Below, one piece after another: positions 53,141-61,403 of a DNA stretch of 64,000 nt. The DNA lies in assembly GCF_003290445.1 (NCBI RefSeq), contig NZ_CP021781.1, positions 248,001 through 312,000 on the forward strand, read 5' to 3'. The first letter of the stretch is position 1, and each line of letters opens with the position of its first letter. Origin of the DNA: Francisella adeliensis. GTDB taxonomy: Bacteria; Pseudomonadota; Gammaproteobacteria; Francisellales; Francisellaceae. The notes under the pieces were generated by a model. The model did no database searches and was not told the origin of the DNA. It saw only the letters and a program-made list of their open reading frames with translations. Position numbers and translations under genes: made by a program.

Positions 53141-54607
53141 ATGAGCAATATTTTAGAAATGCAAAAAGAAATAGCAGAGGTTAAGCCTTTACCATTGCCA
53201 AGCGATAAAAAACAGCTACCAAGGTTTAATATTGATTGTTTACCTAAAGTTATAGCTGATTATGTAAGTAGTTTAGCTAATGCACATCAACAGCCAATAC
53301 AGTATATAGCTACATCTAGTTTAGTTAGTATAGCGGGATTGCTAGGAAATAAAGTTTGTTTAGATATTGATGATAGAAAAGCCTATCCTATTCTTTGGGG
53401 TATGCTAATAGGGGATAGTGGAACAGGGAAAACCCCTAGTATCAATGAACCTATGAAACCAATTAAAGAAATAGATAAACAGCTTTTAGATGATTATTTA
53501 AAAGACTATGCTAATTATCAAACAGCATTAGAGTTATACGAAATTGAGCTAAAGAAATTAAAGGCTAAGCTTAAAGATTGTAAAGATGAGCAAAAGCAAA
53601 GTATCAAAGGGGAAATAGAAGCATTTAAGAAGCTAAAACCAATAAAGCCATATTCTAGGGAAATATGTATAAATACAGCTACTAAAGAAGCCTTACTAAG
53701 TCAGTTAGCAGATGACAGCCCTAACGGTTTAATACTAGAAATTGATGAGTTGATGGACTTTATACAGTCAGTTATTAGAGCTGAAAAAATAGAAGACCAT
53801 AAACTATATGTAGAGGCTTACAATAATGGAAGTTTCAAAAGCAAAACAATATCTAGGGGTACTCAATATATAGATAATGTAACAATATCTATTATTGGCG
53901 GGGTACAAACTCAAAGACTGATAGATTTTACTAACAAATATAATGGTAGTGGCTTACTAGCTAGGTTTCAATTAATCCCTATAGCTGAAAAATACCAAAG
54001 AGAATATAAAGAAGCTAAATTAAGTTTTGATATAAAAAGTAGCTATGAGAACCTACTAAACAGCTTAAAACAAATTCCACAAAGGTTTAATATAGTTGAT
54101 AATGAAAAAGTCAAAACAGAGCCTAAAAAGTACAACTATACAAGTGAAGCCAAGAGATTATATATTGACTGGTTTAATAATATTGAAAAAGTAAAAAATG
54201 AGAGTGGGCAGAGTGATTTAATGATAGAGTATCTAGGTAAAGCTACTAATACTTTTCATGCTTTGGCTTTAATATATCATCTAGCAGATAATCAAGATAA
54301 CTACAATATAAACAAAGAAGTAGTACAAAAAGTTATAGCTACCTTAGAGTATTTTTATGATTGTGCTGATTATCTCTATGGCTATAATTTCAACAAATCT
54401 TTAGATTTAGCTAAAAAGATAGTTGATATAAAATCTAAACTGAACAACAAAAAAGGCTTTAGTATTGGCGACATTACTAGACCAACTAGTTATAGAAAGC
54501 TAGATAAAGAACTAGTACAAGAGGCTTTAGATATACTAGAGCAATATCATCATATTATAAAAACTGATAAGAAAGGTACTAAATATTATAAATATCATTG
54601 GCTATAA
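53141..54607 (+). CDS. DUF3987-family ATPase, replicative helicase-like
   Basis: The 488-residue protein has Walker A in MLIGDSGTGKTPSINEP near residue 93, a coiled-coil insertion (about residues 115-170), and Walker-B-like GLILEIDELMDFIQS near residue 203, with IIGGVQTQRLIDF as a sensor strand; the C-terminus is a winged-helix segment. DUF3987 proteins accompany primases in mobile elements and are thought to be helicases. With the Toprim protein it forms a two-piece counterpart to P4 alpha or PICI Pri-Rep. Confidence 0.82.
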   Translation: MSNILEMQKEIAEVKPLPLPSDKKQLPRFNIDCLPKVIADYVSSLANAHQQPIQYIATSSLVSIAGLLGNKVCLDIDDRKAYPILWGMLIGDSGTGKTPSINEPMKPIKEIDKQLLDDYLKDYANYQTALELYEIELKKLKAKLKDCKDEQKQSIKGEIEAFKKLKPIKPYSREICINTATKEALLSQLADDSPNGLILEIDELMDFIQSVIRAEKIEDHKLYVEAYNNGSFKSKTISRGTQYIDNVTISIIGGVQTQRLIDFTNKYNGSGLLARFQLIPIAEKYQREYKEAKLSFDIKSSYENLLNSLKQIPQRFNIVDNEKVKTEPKKYNYTSEAKRLYIDWFNNIEKVKNESGQSDLMIEYLGKATNTFHALALIYHLADNQDNYNINKEVVQKVIATLEYFYDCADYLYGYNFNKSLDLAKKIVDIKSKLNNKKGFSIGDITRPTSYRKLDKELVQEALDILEQYHHIIKTDKKGTKYYKYHWL

Positions 54608-54628
54608 TATCTCTATTTTCTAATTTCT

Positions 54629-54908
54629 TAACACATCTAACACATTAACACATTAACACATTAACACATTAACACATTAACACATTAACACATCTACCCC
54701 TAACACCCTTATTTTAAAGGCTTTGGCGTGTGTTACACTCTTAACACATAAAAAAGCAGATATAACACAAAACTATAAAATGGTAAGGTTTAGACAAGGG
54801 TATAAATAGTTGTGTTATTAACTGTGTTAGCAGTTACCACAACTGAAGCCCTTATGTATCAACGCTTTTAGCTATGTTGTGTTAATTGTGTTGGTTGTGT
54901 TAAGAAAA
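54629..54908. repeat. Iteron-like octamer repeats, candidate replication origin
   Basis: TAACACAT occurs at 54629-54636 and then as seven head-to-tail copies from 54638 to 54693. Further TAACACA words lie at 54742 and 54763, and TGTGTT(A) in the opposite direction at about 54811, 54823, 54878, 54886 and 54895. The 396-base gap between the ATPase gene and the terminase gene has no protein gene. Two arms of oppositely oriented initiator sites around an AT-rich centre resemble the origin (ori/crr) of P4-like satellites. Confidence 0.7.
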
Positions 54909-55003
54909 ATAAAAAAACACGATATCTACATCTAAAATTAGAGTATCATTACTCAATATAATTAAATGTTATAATTATATAAAAATAGATAATAATTGAT
55001 GAT

Positions 55004-55432
55004 ATGAATAAGCTAACATCTAAACAATTAGAGTTTTGTAAGTATTATTTGCAAAGCGGTTGCATGACAGAGGCATATATACAAGCTTATGACACCGAAA
55101 ACATGAAAGACCAAACAATACATAATGAAGCTAGTAAGCTACTCAAAAATGAGAAAGTAGCCGAGTTTATAGAGAGCGTACAAAAAAGAGAAATGCTAGG
55201 TACATTTAACACTAGACAAAAGTACTTAGATAAACTTGATGATATTATAGATAGTGATGATAGTAGCATGAGTGAAAAGATACAAGCTATTAATACAGTC
55301 GCTAAACTCAAACAATGGGATAAAAGAAAAGCAGGCTTACAAGTAGACTTTCAAGAGGAAAGCGATTTACTACAAAGAAGCCTAGCAACTGATATAGGTA
55401 GTTTTCATAGCTACCCTAGAAAAGATATATAA
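55004..55432 (+). CDS. terS: Small terminase subunit (TerS)
   Basis: The 142-residue protein starts NKLTSKQLEFCKYYLQSG, the N-terminal helix-turn-helix DNA-recognition domain of Terminase_2/TerS, followed by AYIQAYDTENMKDQTIHNEA and an oligomerisation region; the C-terminal tail ends GSFHSYPRKDI. TerS selects DNA for packaging. There is no large terminase, portal or capsid gene, so its presence suggests redirecting a helper phage's packaging. A second, internally deleted copy is at 57001-57178. Confidence 0.88.
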   Translation: MNKLTSKQLEFCKYYLQSGCMTEAYIQAYDTENMKDQTIHNEASKLLKNEKVAEFIESVQKREMLGTFNTRQKYLDKLDDIIDSDDSSMSEKIQAINTVAKLKQWDKRKAGLQVDFQEESDLLQRSLATDIGSFHSYPRKDI

Positions 55433-55488
55433 ACACCATTATTTTACCATTAGCTTTATGGTAAGATTATAAGGGTAAAAATAATAAG

Positions 55489-55566
55489 ATACATACTATA
55501 TCAAAATATAGCAAAAAAAATCTATATAGCACGGTGGTTGTAGGCGATAGTTTATGTCCCGCCGCC
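55489..55566 (+). repeat. Middle attachment site (right end of satellite 1 / left end of satellite 2)
   Basis: Ends in the core GTCCCGCCGCC (55556-55566). The 150 bases before the core are almost the same as those before 57324 (GCACGGTGGTTGTAGGCGAT in both), and the bases after it (GCTATTTCAAGCAGTTTCAC) match those after the ssrA copy. It is therefore a right end joined to a left end. The rest of the 352-base gap 55433-55784 has no gene. Confidence 0.8.
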
Positions 55567-55784
55567 GCTATTTCAAGCAGTTTCACAAAGTCCCGCAAAC
55601 CCATTTAATCAAGGTTATGACTGTTTTTTTATACAACATACTATGCAATATACTACTAAAAATAGTGCAACAAATGATGCAACTACAAAAAAATATAAGA
55701 GTTGATTAACCTATATAAATTACTTAAAGACTAATTGCATATAATTTGTTACGATTAAAAACTAGTGTTTAAAGAATGATTTAA

Positions 55785-56210
55785 ATGATTAAACTAATTT
55801 CAAGTTCAGATAATTGGGAAGTTTGTCAAATAGAGAAAAAAAGCATTTGGAGAGAACCAGAAGCTAAGCATTTTGATGGGTTTAATCTTTCCAAAAAGAA
55901 AGGTTTTTTCTCATCTGAAAACAAGAGGTATTTTAGGAGACAAGCTATAAGAGTGGTTACAATCAATGAAGATAATAGTAAATCTCTAGTAGGTACGGCA
56001 GGAGCTTCACTTGCAGGAGGCTTATTGCTTGGTGGTGTGGGTATGCTTGCAGGGGCTTTAGCTGGAGGTAAAAAAAAGACTATCAGAGTTGGTGTTGAAT
56101 TTAATGATGGTAAAAAAATTGTTTTTGAAGAAAACTCAAAAGACCAACCGTTTATAGCTTTTTTAAAATTTGCAGAAGAAATACAAGCAACAAAAACTCT
56201 AGATTTTTAG
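55785..56210 (+). CDS. Glycine-zipper protein of unknown function (cargo)
   Basis: The 141-residue protein has an aromatic/charged N-terminal half (WEVCQIEKKSIWREPEAKH), a glycine-zipper hydrophobic stretch at about residues 71-94 (GTAGASLAGGLLLGGVGMLA) that could span or insert in a membrane, and a beta-rich end (IRVGVEFNDGKKIVFEE). No family recognised. It lies in the decayed second satellite, where it and the LysM gene are the only intact genes, so it may be cargo of benefit to the host. Confidence 0.6.
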   Translation: MIKLISSSDNWEVCQIEKKSIWREPEAKHFDGFNLSKKKGFFSSENKRYFRRQAIRVVTINEDNSKSLVGTAGASLAGGLLLGGVGMLAGALAGGKKKTIRVGVEFNDGKKIVFEENSKDQPFIAFLKFAEEIQATKTLDF

Positions 56211-56280
56211 GTATTAACAAATAAACTTCTTATTCTGAAGAGTTATAGTTGAATATTCGAGATTACCCTGTTTTTACACC

Positions 56281-56832
56281 TTATTTATAAGTTTCATGCT
56301 CATACCATCCTTCAACATAAGTACCTCTACTACCAGTTTCTTTTAGGTCGCATCCAAAATTTAATTTAGTTCCTTTAACAAGCCCTGAAACGCTTTTAGG
56401 TTTATCCCACATTATGTCAAGCTCTCCATTTCTTGATTTTATAGAGTTTAAACATTGACTCATTGAACTAAATTCACCGTATAAGTTTTCTTTAATTTTT
56501 TCTTTCTTATTAACTTTGCGATAATCACTTATACATCTTTTAATTTTGGCAGTACTATTCGATATATTAGAATAATTATTTTCTAAATCTTGCTTTGATG
56601 TTGGTAGTATTAATTTGTCGCCTTTATTTATTTTGTTTTTAACTATTTCTGGATAGTTATTCTTATTGATATTTATTATATTATTTGTTCTCTCAAAAAT
56701 AGAGGTTTTTGGTATACTATTTTCTTTTCCTAGATTATAAAGGAAATCTCCATCTTTAACTGTATATGTACAAAATGAAAAAGCGAAGCTTGATTCTAGT
56801 AATACTAGACAAAATATTATCATTTTTTTCAT
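56281..56832 (-). CDS. Exported LysM-domain protein (cargo)
   Basis: From ATG 56832 the 183-residue protein has a signal peptide (KKMIIFCLVLLESSFAF), then one LysM domain (YTVKDGDFLYNLGKENSIPK to KINKGDKLILP) for peptidoglycan binding, and a C-terminal domain with four cysteines or so (RCISDYRK, MSQCLNSIK, NFGCDLKE) and GTYVEGWYEHET at the end. A TTG at 56844 is an alternative start. It is convergent with the glycine-zipper gene within the second satellite. Could alter the cell wall, for instance to limit phage, but that is speculation. Confidence 0.72.
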   Translation of the reverse strand: MKKMIIFCLVLLESSFAFSFCTYTVKDGDFLYNLGKENSIPKTSIFERTNNIININKNNYPEIVKNKINKGDKLILPTSKQDLENNYSNISNSTAKIKRCISDYRKVNKKEKIKENLYGEFSSMSQCLNSIKSRNGELDIMWDKPKSVSGLVKGTKLNFGCDLKETGSRGTYVEGWYEHETYK

Positions 56833-57000
56833 ATTATCGTTCAAAAAAATAAATAGACTTTAAACATAAACCATGGTGCTATTTAAATCAAGTATCCATA
56901 TTAAAATTTTATTTTCCTTTACACTTTTATATTAAAAATCAACCAACCTAACAGCTGATATAATTACTAGTATTAAATTTGTTCTATTATTAATCTATGG

Positions 57001-57178
57001 CTACTAAACTAACATCTAAGTAATTAGAGTTTTGTAAGTATTATTTGCAAAGCGGTTGCATGACAGAGGCATAAGAGCAGGCTTACAAGTAGACTTTCAA
57101 GAGGAAAATTATTTAATACAAAGAAGACTAACAACTGATATAGGTAGCTTTCATAGCTACCCTAGAAAAGATATATAA
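57001..57178 (+). pseudogene. Truncated second terS copy
   Basis: Sequence begins CTAACATCTAAGTAATTAGA, nearly identical to the terS start at 55010 but with a TAA in place of the CAA codon. It matches to CATGACAGAGGCAT, then jumps to AGCAGGCTTACAAGTAGACT near the terS end and follows it to the stop at 57178. About 250 bases are missing. The 170 bases before it (56833-57000) show nothing but AT-rich DNA. Confidence 0.88.
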
Positions 57179-57234
57179 ATACCATTATTTTACCATTAGC
57201 TTTATGGTAAGATTATAGGGGTGAAAATAATAAG

Positions 57235-57324
57235 ATACATACTAATATACATACTATATCAAAATATAGCAAAAGAAAGCTATATAGCACGGTGGTTGTA
57301 GGCGATAGTTTATGTCCCGCCGCC
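57235..57324 (+). repeat. Right attachment end (attR) of the tandem satellite
   Basis: Repeats the right end of satellite 1, including two ATACATACT arm-like words and GCACGGTGGTTGTAGGCGAT, ending in the core GTCCCGCCGCC at 57314-57324. Chromosomal sequence (AAAAATTATTCAAATAAG) follows. The TCCACCA that completes tmRNA at the left is missing here. Confidence 0.8.
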
Positions 57325-57376
57325 AAAAATTATTCAAATAAGTATGTAGTTTCATCACATACAAGGATTATTCCCC

Positions 57377-58750
57377 ATGAACAAAACAAACTTTTCAGAT
57401 CTTTCTTTATCGAAAGAAATGCTTCATAACCTTAATGAAATTGGCTATAAGCAAATGACTTCAGTACAAGCAAGCACACTGCCACATATATTAGAAGGTA
57501 GTGATGTGATTGCTCAAGCAAAAACAGGTAGTGGTAAGACAGCTGCTTTTGGTATTGGGCTTTTGGCTAAACTACAAGTTAAAAAATACCGTGTACAAAC
57601 ACTAGTTTTATGTCCAACAAGGGAGCTTGCTGATCAGGTAGCTAAAGAGCTGCGTGCCTTAGCTAGATTTACGCATAATATCAAAATTCTAACGCTTTGT
57701 GGTGGTGTGGCTTTTCGTCCACAAGAAGAATCTTTGCGTCATGAAGCTCACATAATAGTAGGTACACCAGGGCGAGTGCTAAAACACCTTGATAAAAACA
57801 CTCTAAACTTAAAAGATGTCGATACTTTGGTTTTTGATGAAGCTGATAGAATGTTAGATATGGGCTTTATTGATGATATTGAGAAAGTTTTAACATACAC
57901 TCCTAAAAATAGACAAACCCTACTTTTCTCAGCAACTTATACTGATGAAATCATTGCTATAAGCGATAAAGTTCAAAGCAATGCTATAAGTGTAAAAACT
58001 ACAGATATAGAAGTTGCCAATAAAGTTACTGAAGTATTTTATGAAGTAAAGATTGCTAGCAAACTCAAAACTTTAATTAATGTACTTGGTACTTATCAGC
58101 CAGAAAATGTAATTATATTTACAAATACTAAAGTAGAAGCAAATGAGCTAGCACAAAGCTTAAAAAACCACAATATAGACACTTTAGCAACACATGGTGA
58201 TCTTGAGCAGTATGAAAGAAATGATGTGCTTGTGCAATTTGCTAATAAAAGCTGTCGTGTACTTATTGCTACAGATGTTGCTGCTCGTGGATTAGATATC
58301 AAAGAGCTAGCAATGGTTATAAATTATGATATTCCTTATAATGAAGAAACTTATACTCACAGAATAGGCAGAACAGCTAGAGCTGGCGAGGAAGGTGTAG
58401 CTATATCTATCTATAATTCAAATAGATCTTTTAAAGCTCTTAATTATCAAAATGAAACACGTAGATATGAAGACTCAAGTGCTTTAGAAACTACTCCTGA
58501 CTTTGCGATGAAGCCGATATATAAAACTCTTGTAATTGAAGCTGGTAAAAAAGATAAGCTCCGAGCAGGAGATATATTAGGTGCTTTGACTGGTGATGTT
58601 GGAATTGCAGGAAAAGCTATTGGTAAAATAGATATTTATGATAAACAAAGTTATGTAGCTATTGATCGAGCCTTAATTAATTCAGTTCATAAAAAACTTT
58701 CTAATGGTAAGATTAAGGGTAGAAAATTCCCTGTGTGGATTTTGAAATAG
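57377..58750 (+). CDS. dbpA: DbpA, DEAD-box RNA helicase
   Basis: The 457-residue helicase has Q-motif (GYKQMTSVQASTLP), motif I AQAKTGSGKT, PTRELADQV, DEAD, SAT, and the second RecA domain with ATDVAARGLDI and HRIGRTARAG. The C-terminal 75 residues (GDILGALTGDVGIAGKAIGK) are the DbpA RNA-binding domain, which targets hairpin 92 of 23S rRNA during 50S assembly. It is the first chromosomal gene after the satellites. Confidence 0.94.
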   Translation: MNKTNFSDLSLSKEMLHNLNEIGYKQMTSVQASTLPHILEGSDVIAQAKTGSGKTAAFGIGLLAKLQVKKYRVQTLVLCPTRELADQVAKELRALARFTHNIKILTLCGGVAFRPQEESLRHEAHIIVGTPGRVLKHLDKNTLNLKDVDTLVFDEADRMLDMGFIDDIEKVLTYTPKNRQTLLFSATYTDEIIAISDKVQSNAISVKTTDIEVANKVTEVFYEVKIASKLKTLINVLGTYQPENVIIFTNTKVEANELAQSLKNHNIDTLATHGDLEQYERNDVLVQFANKSCRVLIATDVAARGLDIKELAMVINYDIPYNEETYTHRIGRTARAGEEGVAISIYNSNRSFKALNYQNETRRYEDSSALETTPDFAMKPIYKTLVIEAGKKDKLRAGDILGALTGDVGIAGKAIGKIDIYDKQSYVAIDRALINSVHKKLSNGKIKGRKFPVWILK

Positions 58751-58782
58751 CTTAAAGCTGAATATTTTCAAAAATAATTATT

Positions 58783-59439
58783 TTACAAATCATCAAATTT
58801 TATAACTTTTACCGCTCTACCAAGTATTACAGCACTAGAAGGATATTTTATGTTTTCTTTGCCTTGGAAGTTTGAGTTGAGTGGCATTAGACAAAGTTTA
58901 CCATCATTTTTGTATAGCAATTTGACTGTTGCTCCTTCAGAGTTTTGAGCAACTACAACTTTACCGATTAGACTATTTATATCAATTTGGTTTGGATCGA
59001 CTATTATAGATTCGCCTTCTTGGAGTGAATACTTAAGGTATTTGTCTGTAAGTATTTGTCTATCTGAGTGATCAAAAGTCATACTTTTGCCTGTAATTTC
59101 GAGTAAATAACCATTTTTGGGAATTATATTTGCAGGTAGCTCCATATGTCCTATAGGATCTGTATCTGTGGAAGATTCTGTAAATTCACCTGCTTGAACA
59201 TAGTCTAAAATTGGAACTTGTATAATTGGCGTGGTTGATTCTTGGATTACATTTTTCGTAAGATTTATCTGACCCAAAATACTCATTACTTGTTCGTGTC
59301 TACTCATAGTAGGACTTGAAATACCAGCTATCCAGTTGCGTATAGCTTTAGTGCTTATATTTAGCCTTTCAGCTAATGCTTTTTGTGTCATCCCAATAGA
59401 TTTAAGTTTGGGCTTTAACTCGGTTGTATAATCAAACAT
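58783..59439 (-). CDS. LexA/CI-like repressor with S24 peptidase domain
   Basis: The 218-residue protein has an N-terminal XRE helix-turn-helix (MTQKALAERLNISTKAIRNW) and a C-terminal S24 peptidase: Ala-Gly cleavage site in DYVQAGEFTE, nucleophile Ser in ITGKSMTFDHSD and general-base Lys in SEGATVKLLYK. Such proteins self-cleave on contact with RecA filaments, releasing SOS or prophage genes. It is divergent from an unknown small gene with operator-like DNA between. It may be an old prophage repressor kept as a stress regulator. Confidence 0.88.
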   Translation of the reverse strand: MFDYTTELKPKLKSIGMTQKALAERLNISTKAIRNWIAGISSPTMSRHEQVMSILGQINLTKNVIQESTTPIIQVPILDYVQAGEFTESSTDTDPIGHMELPANIIPKNGYLLEITGKSMTFDHSDRQILTDKYLKYSLQEGESIIVDPNQIDINSLIGKVVVAQNSEGATVKLLYKNDGKLCLMPLNSNFQGKENIKYPSSAVILGRAVKVIKFDDL

Positions 59440-59556
59440 CTTACAACTATAATTGATTGTTATAATATGTAATTATATATTATTATTTTTATTCTTAAAC
59501 TCATAAAGTGGAATTTTTAGTTGTAAAGTGGCTGTTTGTATATTATATTTGTAGTT

Positions 59557-59579
59557 AATCGGAATATTTAGTTCCGATT
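59557..59579. promoter_or_regulatory. Inverted repeat in the divergent region of the S24 repressor
   Basis: AATCGGAA (59557-59564) and TTCCGATT (59572-59579) are perfect inverted repeats 7 bases apart, 22 bases before the start of the small divergent gene. Either an operator for the repressor encoded opposite or a leader hairpin. Confidence 0.5.
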
Positions 59580-59600
59580 TTAATAAAAAGGAAGTGTCTT

Positions 59601-59975
59601 ATGTTTAGAAAAAGTATTTTAGTCGCAAATAATGAAATGAGACTTTTGTTGTCAGTAATTAAATCTAACTACATATCAGACAATAAAAATGCTCTTCAAG
59701 AAGTAAATAAGAATTGTGTAGCAAATCGTATTGATGATGAAAATATAAAATCATATGTGATTAATTGTTGGGATAACTTAGAGGATAAAATAGGTTTCGA
59801 AGTAACTTTACTAGAAAATAATTGTAAGAGAAGTATTATAAATCGTTTGTATAATAGATCTCGTGATTTGAATTTTGTGATAAAAACTAAATCAGATGTA
59901 GTTTCTAAAGAATTACAAGATAATATCAAAAAAACATCTAATATTAACATAATTATGAAAGAGTTTGTCTTATAG
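59601..59975 (+). CDS. Small protein of unknown function divergent from the S24 repressor
   Basis: The 124-residue protein is cytoplasmic and basic, with RKSILVANNEMRLLLSVIKS, FEVTLLENNCKRSIINRLYN and a Lys/Asn-rich C end. It has a strong AAGGAAG ribosome site. Divergent layout with a LexA/CI-like gene suggests it is repressed by it and induced on DNA damage. I do not recognise it. Confidence 0.62.
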   Translation: MFRKSILVANNEMRLLLSVIKSNYISDNKNALQEVNKNCVANRIDDENIKSYVINCWDNLEDKIGFEVTLLENNCKRSIINRLYNRSRDLNFVIKTKSDVVSKELQDNIKKTSNINIIMKEFVL

Positions 59976-60004
59976 TGGTTTTATTATGACAGCTTTTAGA
60001 AAAA

Positions 60005-60634
60005 CTATTTCACAGGGATTATAACTTCATTCTTGCGTAAGAAAGGTATTGTCCACGGTGGGTTATATCCAGCTGCTTGAGGCCTATCTATAATTTCAAG
60101 ATTATTTGAAGCTATCCAGTTTTTTAATTTTTTTGTATTCACCTCAATCGACTGTTTATCCATATAACCATTAAATTCAATCACAGCTACTTTAGTTTTA
60201 GGTTTTTCGACTAATTTAACTTCTTTATTTGTTGGCTTAGGAGCATTTTCTAGTGTCATCTTAGCAGGCATTACAAAGGTTATTGTCCAAGAGTTATTTT
60301 GTTCATTATTCTTTATAAGAACTGGGGCTGTCATCTCGATATCTTGTGATTTTTGCTCAGTAATAACAGGAGCAGTCATTGAAATTTTTTGCTTAGAAAT
60401 ATTTGAGCCAGTAATATATTTAAACAGCTCTCTAAAACCTTTATTTATCGCTGACTTATAATCTTTACCTTCAATAGTCACTTGTGCTTCGACTACTGGT
60501 TCATAAACTCTTACTGAAAAATTATTGTCTTTTTTTATGTCTTGATATTTCGCTTGTGGGGTATTGTTTATACCAATTACGCTACAAGACGATAAGGCGA
60601 TAGATAATCCTAGAGCAGATATTTTTTTAAACAT
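60005..60634 (-). CDS. SOUL haem-binding family lipoprotein
   Basis: The 209-residue protein has a lipoprotein signal with lipobox LSSC (Cys17) and the SOUL/HBP fold: FSVRVYEPVVEAQVTIEG, GFRELFKYITGSNISKQKIS, two MTAPV(I/L) repeats (about residues 89 and 102), FVMPAKMT, and the C-terminal YNPPWTIPFLRKNEVII. Outer- or inner-membrane-anchored periplasmic protein; SOUL proteins bind haem or porphyrin in some cases, and many lack known ligands. Confidence 0.9.
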   Translation of the reverse strand: MFKKISALGLSIALSSCSVIGINNTPQAKYQDIKKDNNFSVRVYEPVVEAQVTIEGKDYKSAINKGFRELFKYITGSNISKQKISMTAPVITEQKSQDIEMTAPVLIKNNEQNNSWTITFVMPAKMTLENAPKPTNKEVKLVEKPKTKVAVIEFNGYMDKQSIEVNTKKLKNWIASNNLEIIDRPQAAGYNPPWTIPFLRKNEVIIPVK

Positions 60635-60774
60635 AATGCTTAACCTTTAATGTTTGTTCTATACTTTTATTATATTCTCTAAAAGAGCATTGGGAGATTA
60701 AAGTTTTGTAAGGTTTATCAGATTAAATGGTATTATTTGTACAGTTCTAATTTAGATTAAAAGGTTTTATGTTT

Positions 60775-61311
60775 ATGAAGCTATTTAAAACTGTTATTTT
60801 AGCTTTTGTTGTGATTGGTGTGAGCTATGCTGGAGATGAACAGACTATCAGGCTTATAATGCAAAGAGCTAAACTTATGGAAGGAATAGGAGTTTGTAAG
60901 TTAAAGCTTAACTCTTCCTTGTATGATGCTGAGCAGGAAGTAAAAGTTCTTCAAAATGCTGAAAGCATTGCAAAAAAATATAACTTAGGTTTAGATTCTT
61001 TACTTGTGTTTATTCAGCTGCAAATGGATCTTTCAAAACAAATTGAAAACTACTATGTGATAAATACATCAAAAGAAGAAGCTAATAAGCAAAGTGATAA
61101 ATGTTTGTTGGAGTACAGAGATAAAATAAAAAGTATTGATATAAAGCTTTATCCGAGCATAGCTAAAAACTTAAGCTCTTTAGTTAAGGATAAAAACCTT
61201 CGATTAAATCTTTATGAGCTTTCACAAAAAAATAAAATTAAAGGTATTCCTGGTGAACCTGATTATTTGGGGTTGATTTCTTTGAGTATCAAGAATATTA
61301 AGAGTGTGTAG
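60775..61311 (+). CDS. Exported helical protein, unknown
   Basis: From ATG 60775 (or 60769, two codons longer) a 178-residue protein with a signal peptide ending VSYA and a helical mature part with a few cysteines (GVCKLKLNSSLYDAEQEVK, DKCLLEYRDKI) and a C-terminal KGIPGEPDYLGLISLS. Periplasmic location is likely. No family recognised; it is followed by pyrF 90 bases on. Confidence 0.65.
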   Translation: MKLFKTVILAFVVIGVSYAGDEQTIRLIMQRAKLMEGIGVCKLKLNSSLYDAEQEVKVLQNAESIAKKYNLGLDSLLVFIQLQMDLSKQIENYYVINTSKEEANKQSDKCLLEYRDKIKSIDIKLYPSIAKNLSSLVKDKNLRLNLYELSQKNKIKGIPGEPDYLGLISLSIKNIKSV

Positions 61312-61403
61312 TTTTTTAAATCTCATAAACTTATTTACTATAGGCTTGGATTCAACTATTATATAGTTTCAATATTGATATTCTTTTAATAGTGAATCCT
61401 CAA

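Noticed and set aside
54629-54693. CRISPR array
   Set aside because: The units are 8 bases and contiguous without spacers, and no cas genes lie in the window.
49117-57324. Prophage in ssrA
   Set aside because: Apart from terS there is no structural, lysis or large terminase gene; satellite fits better.
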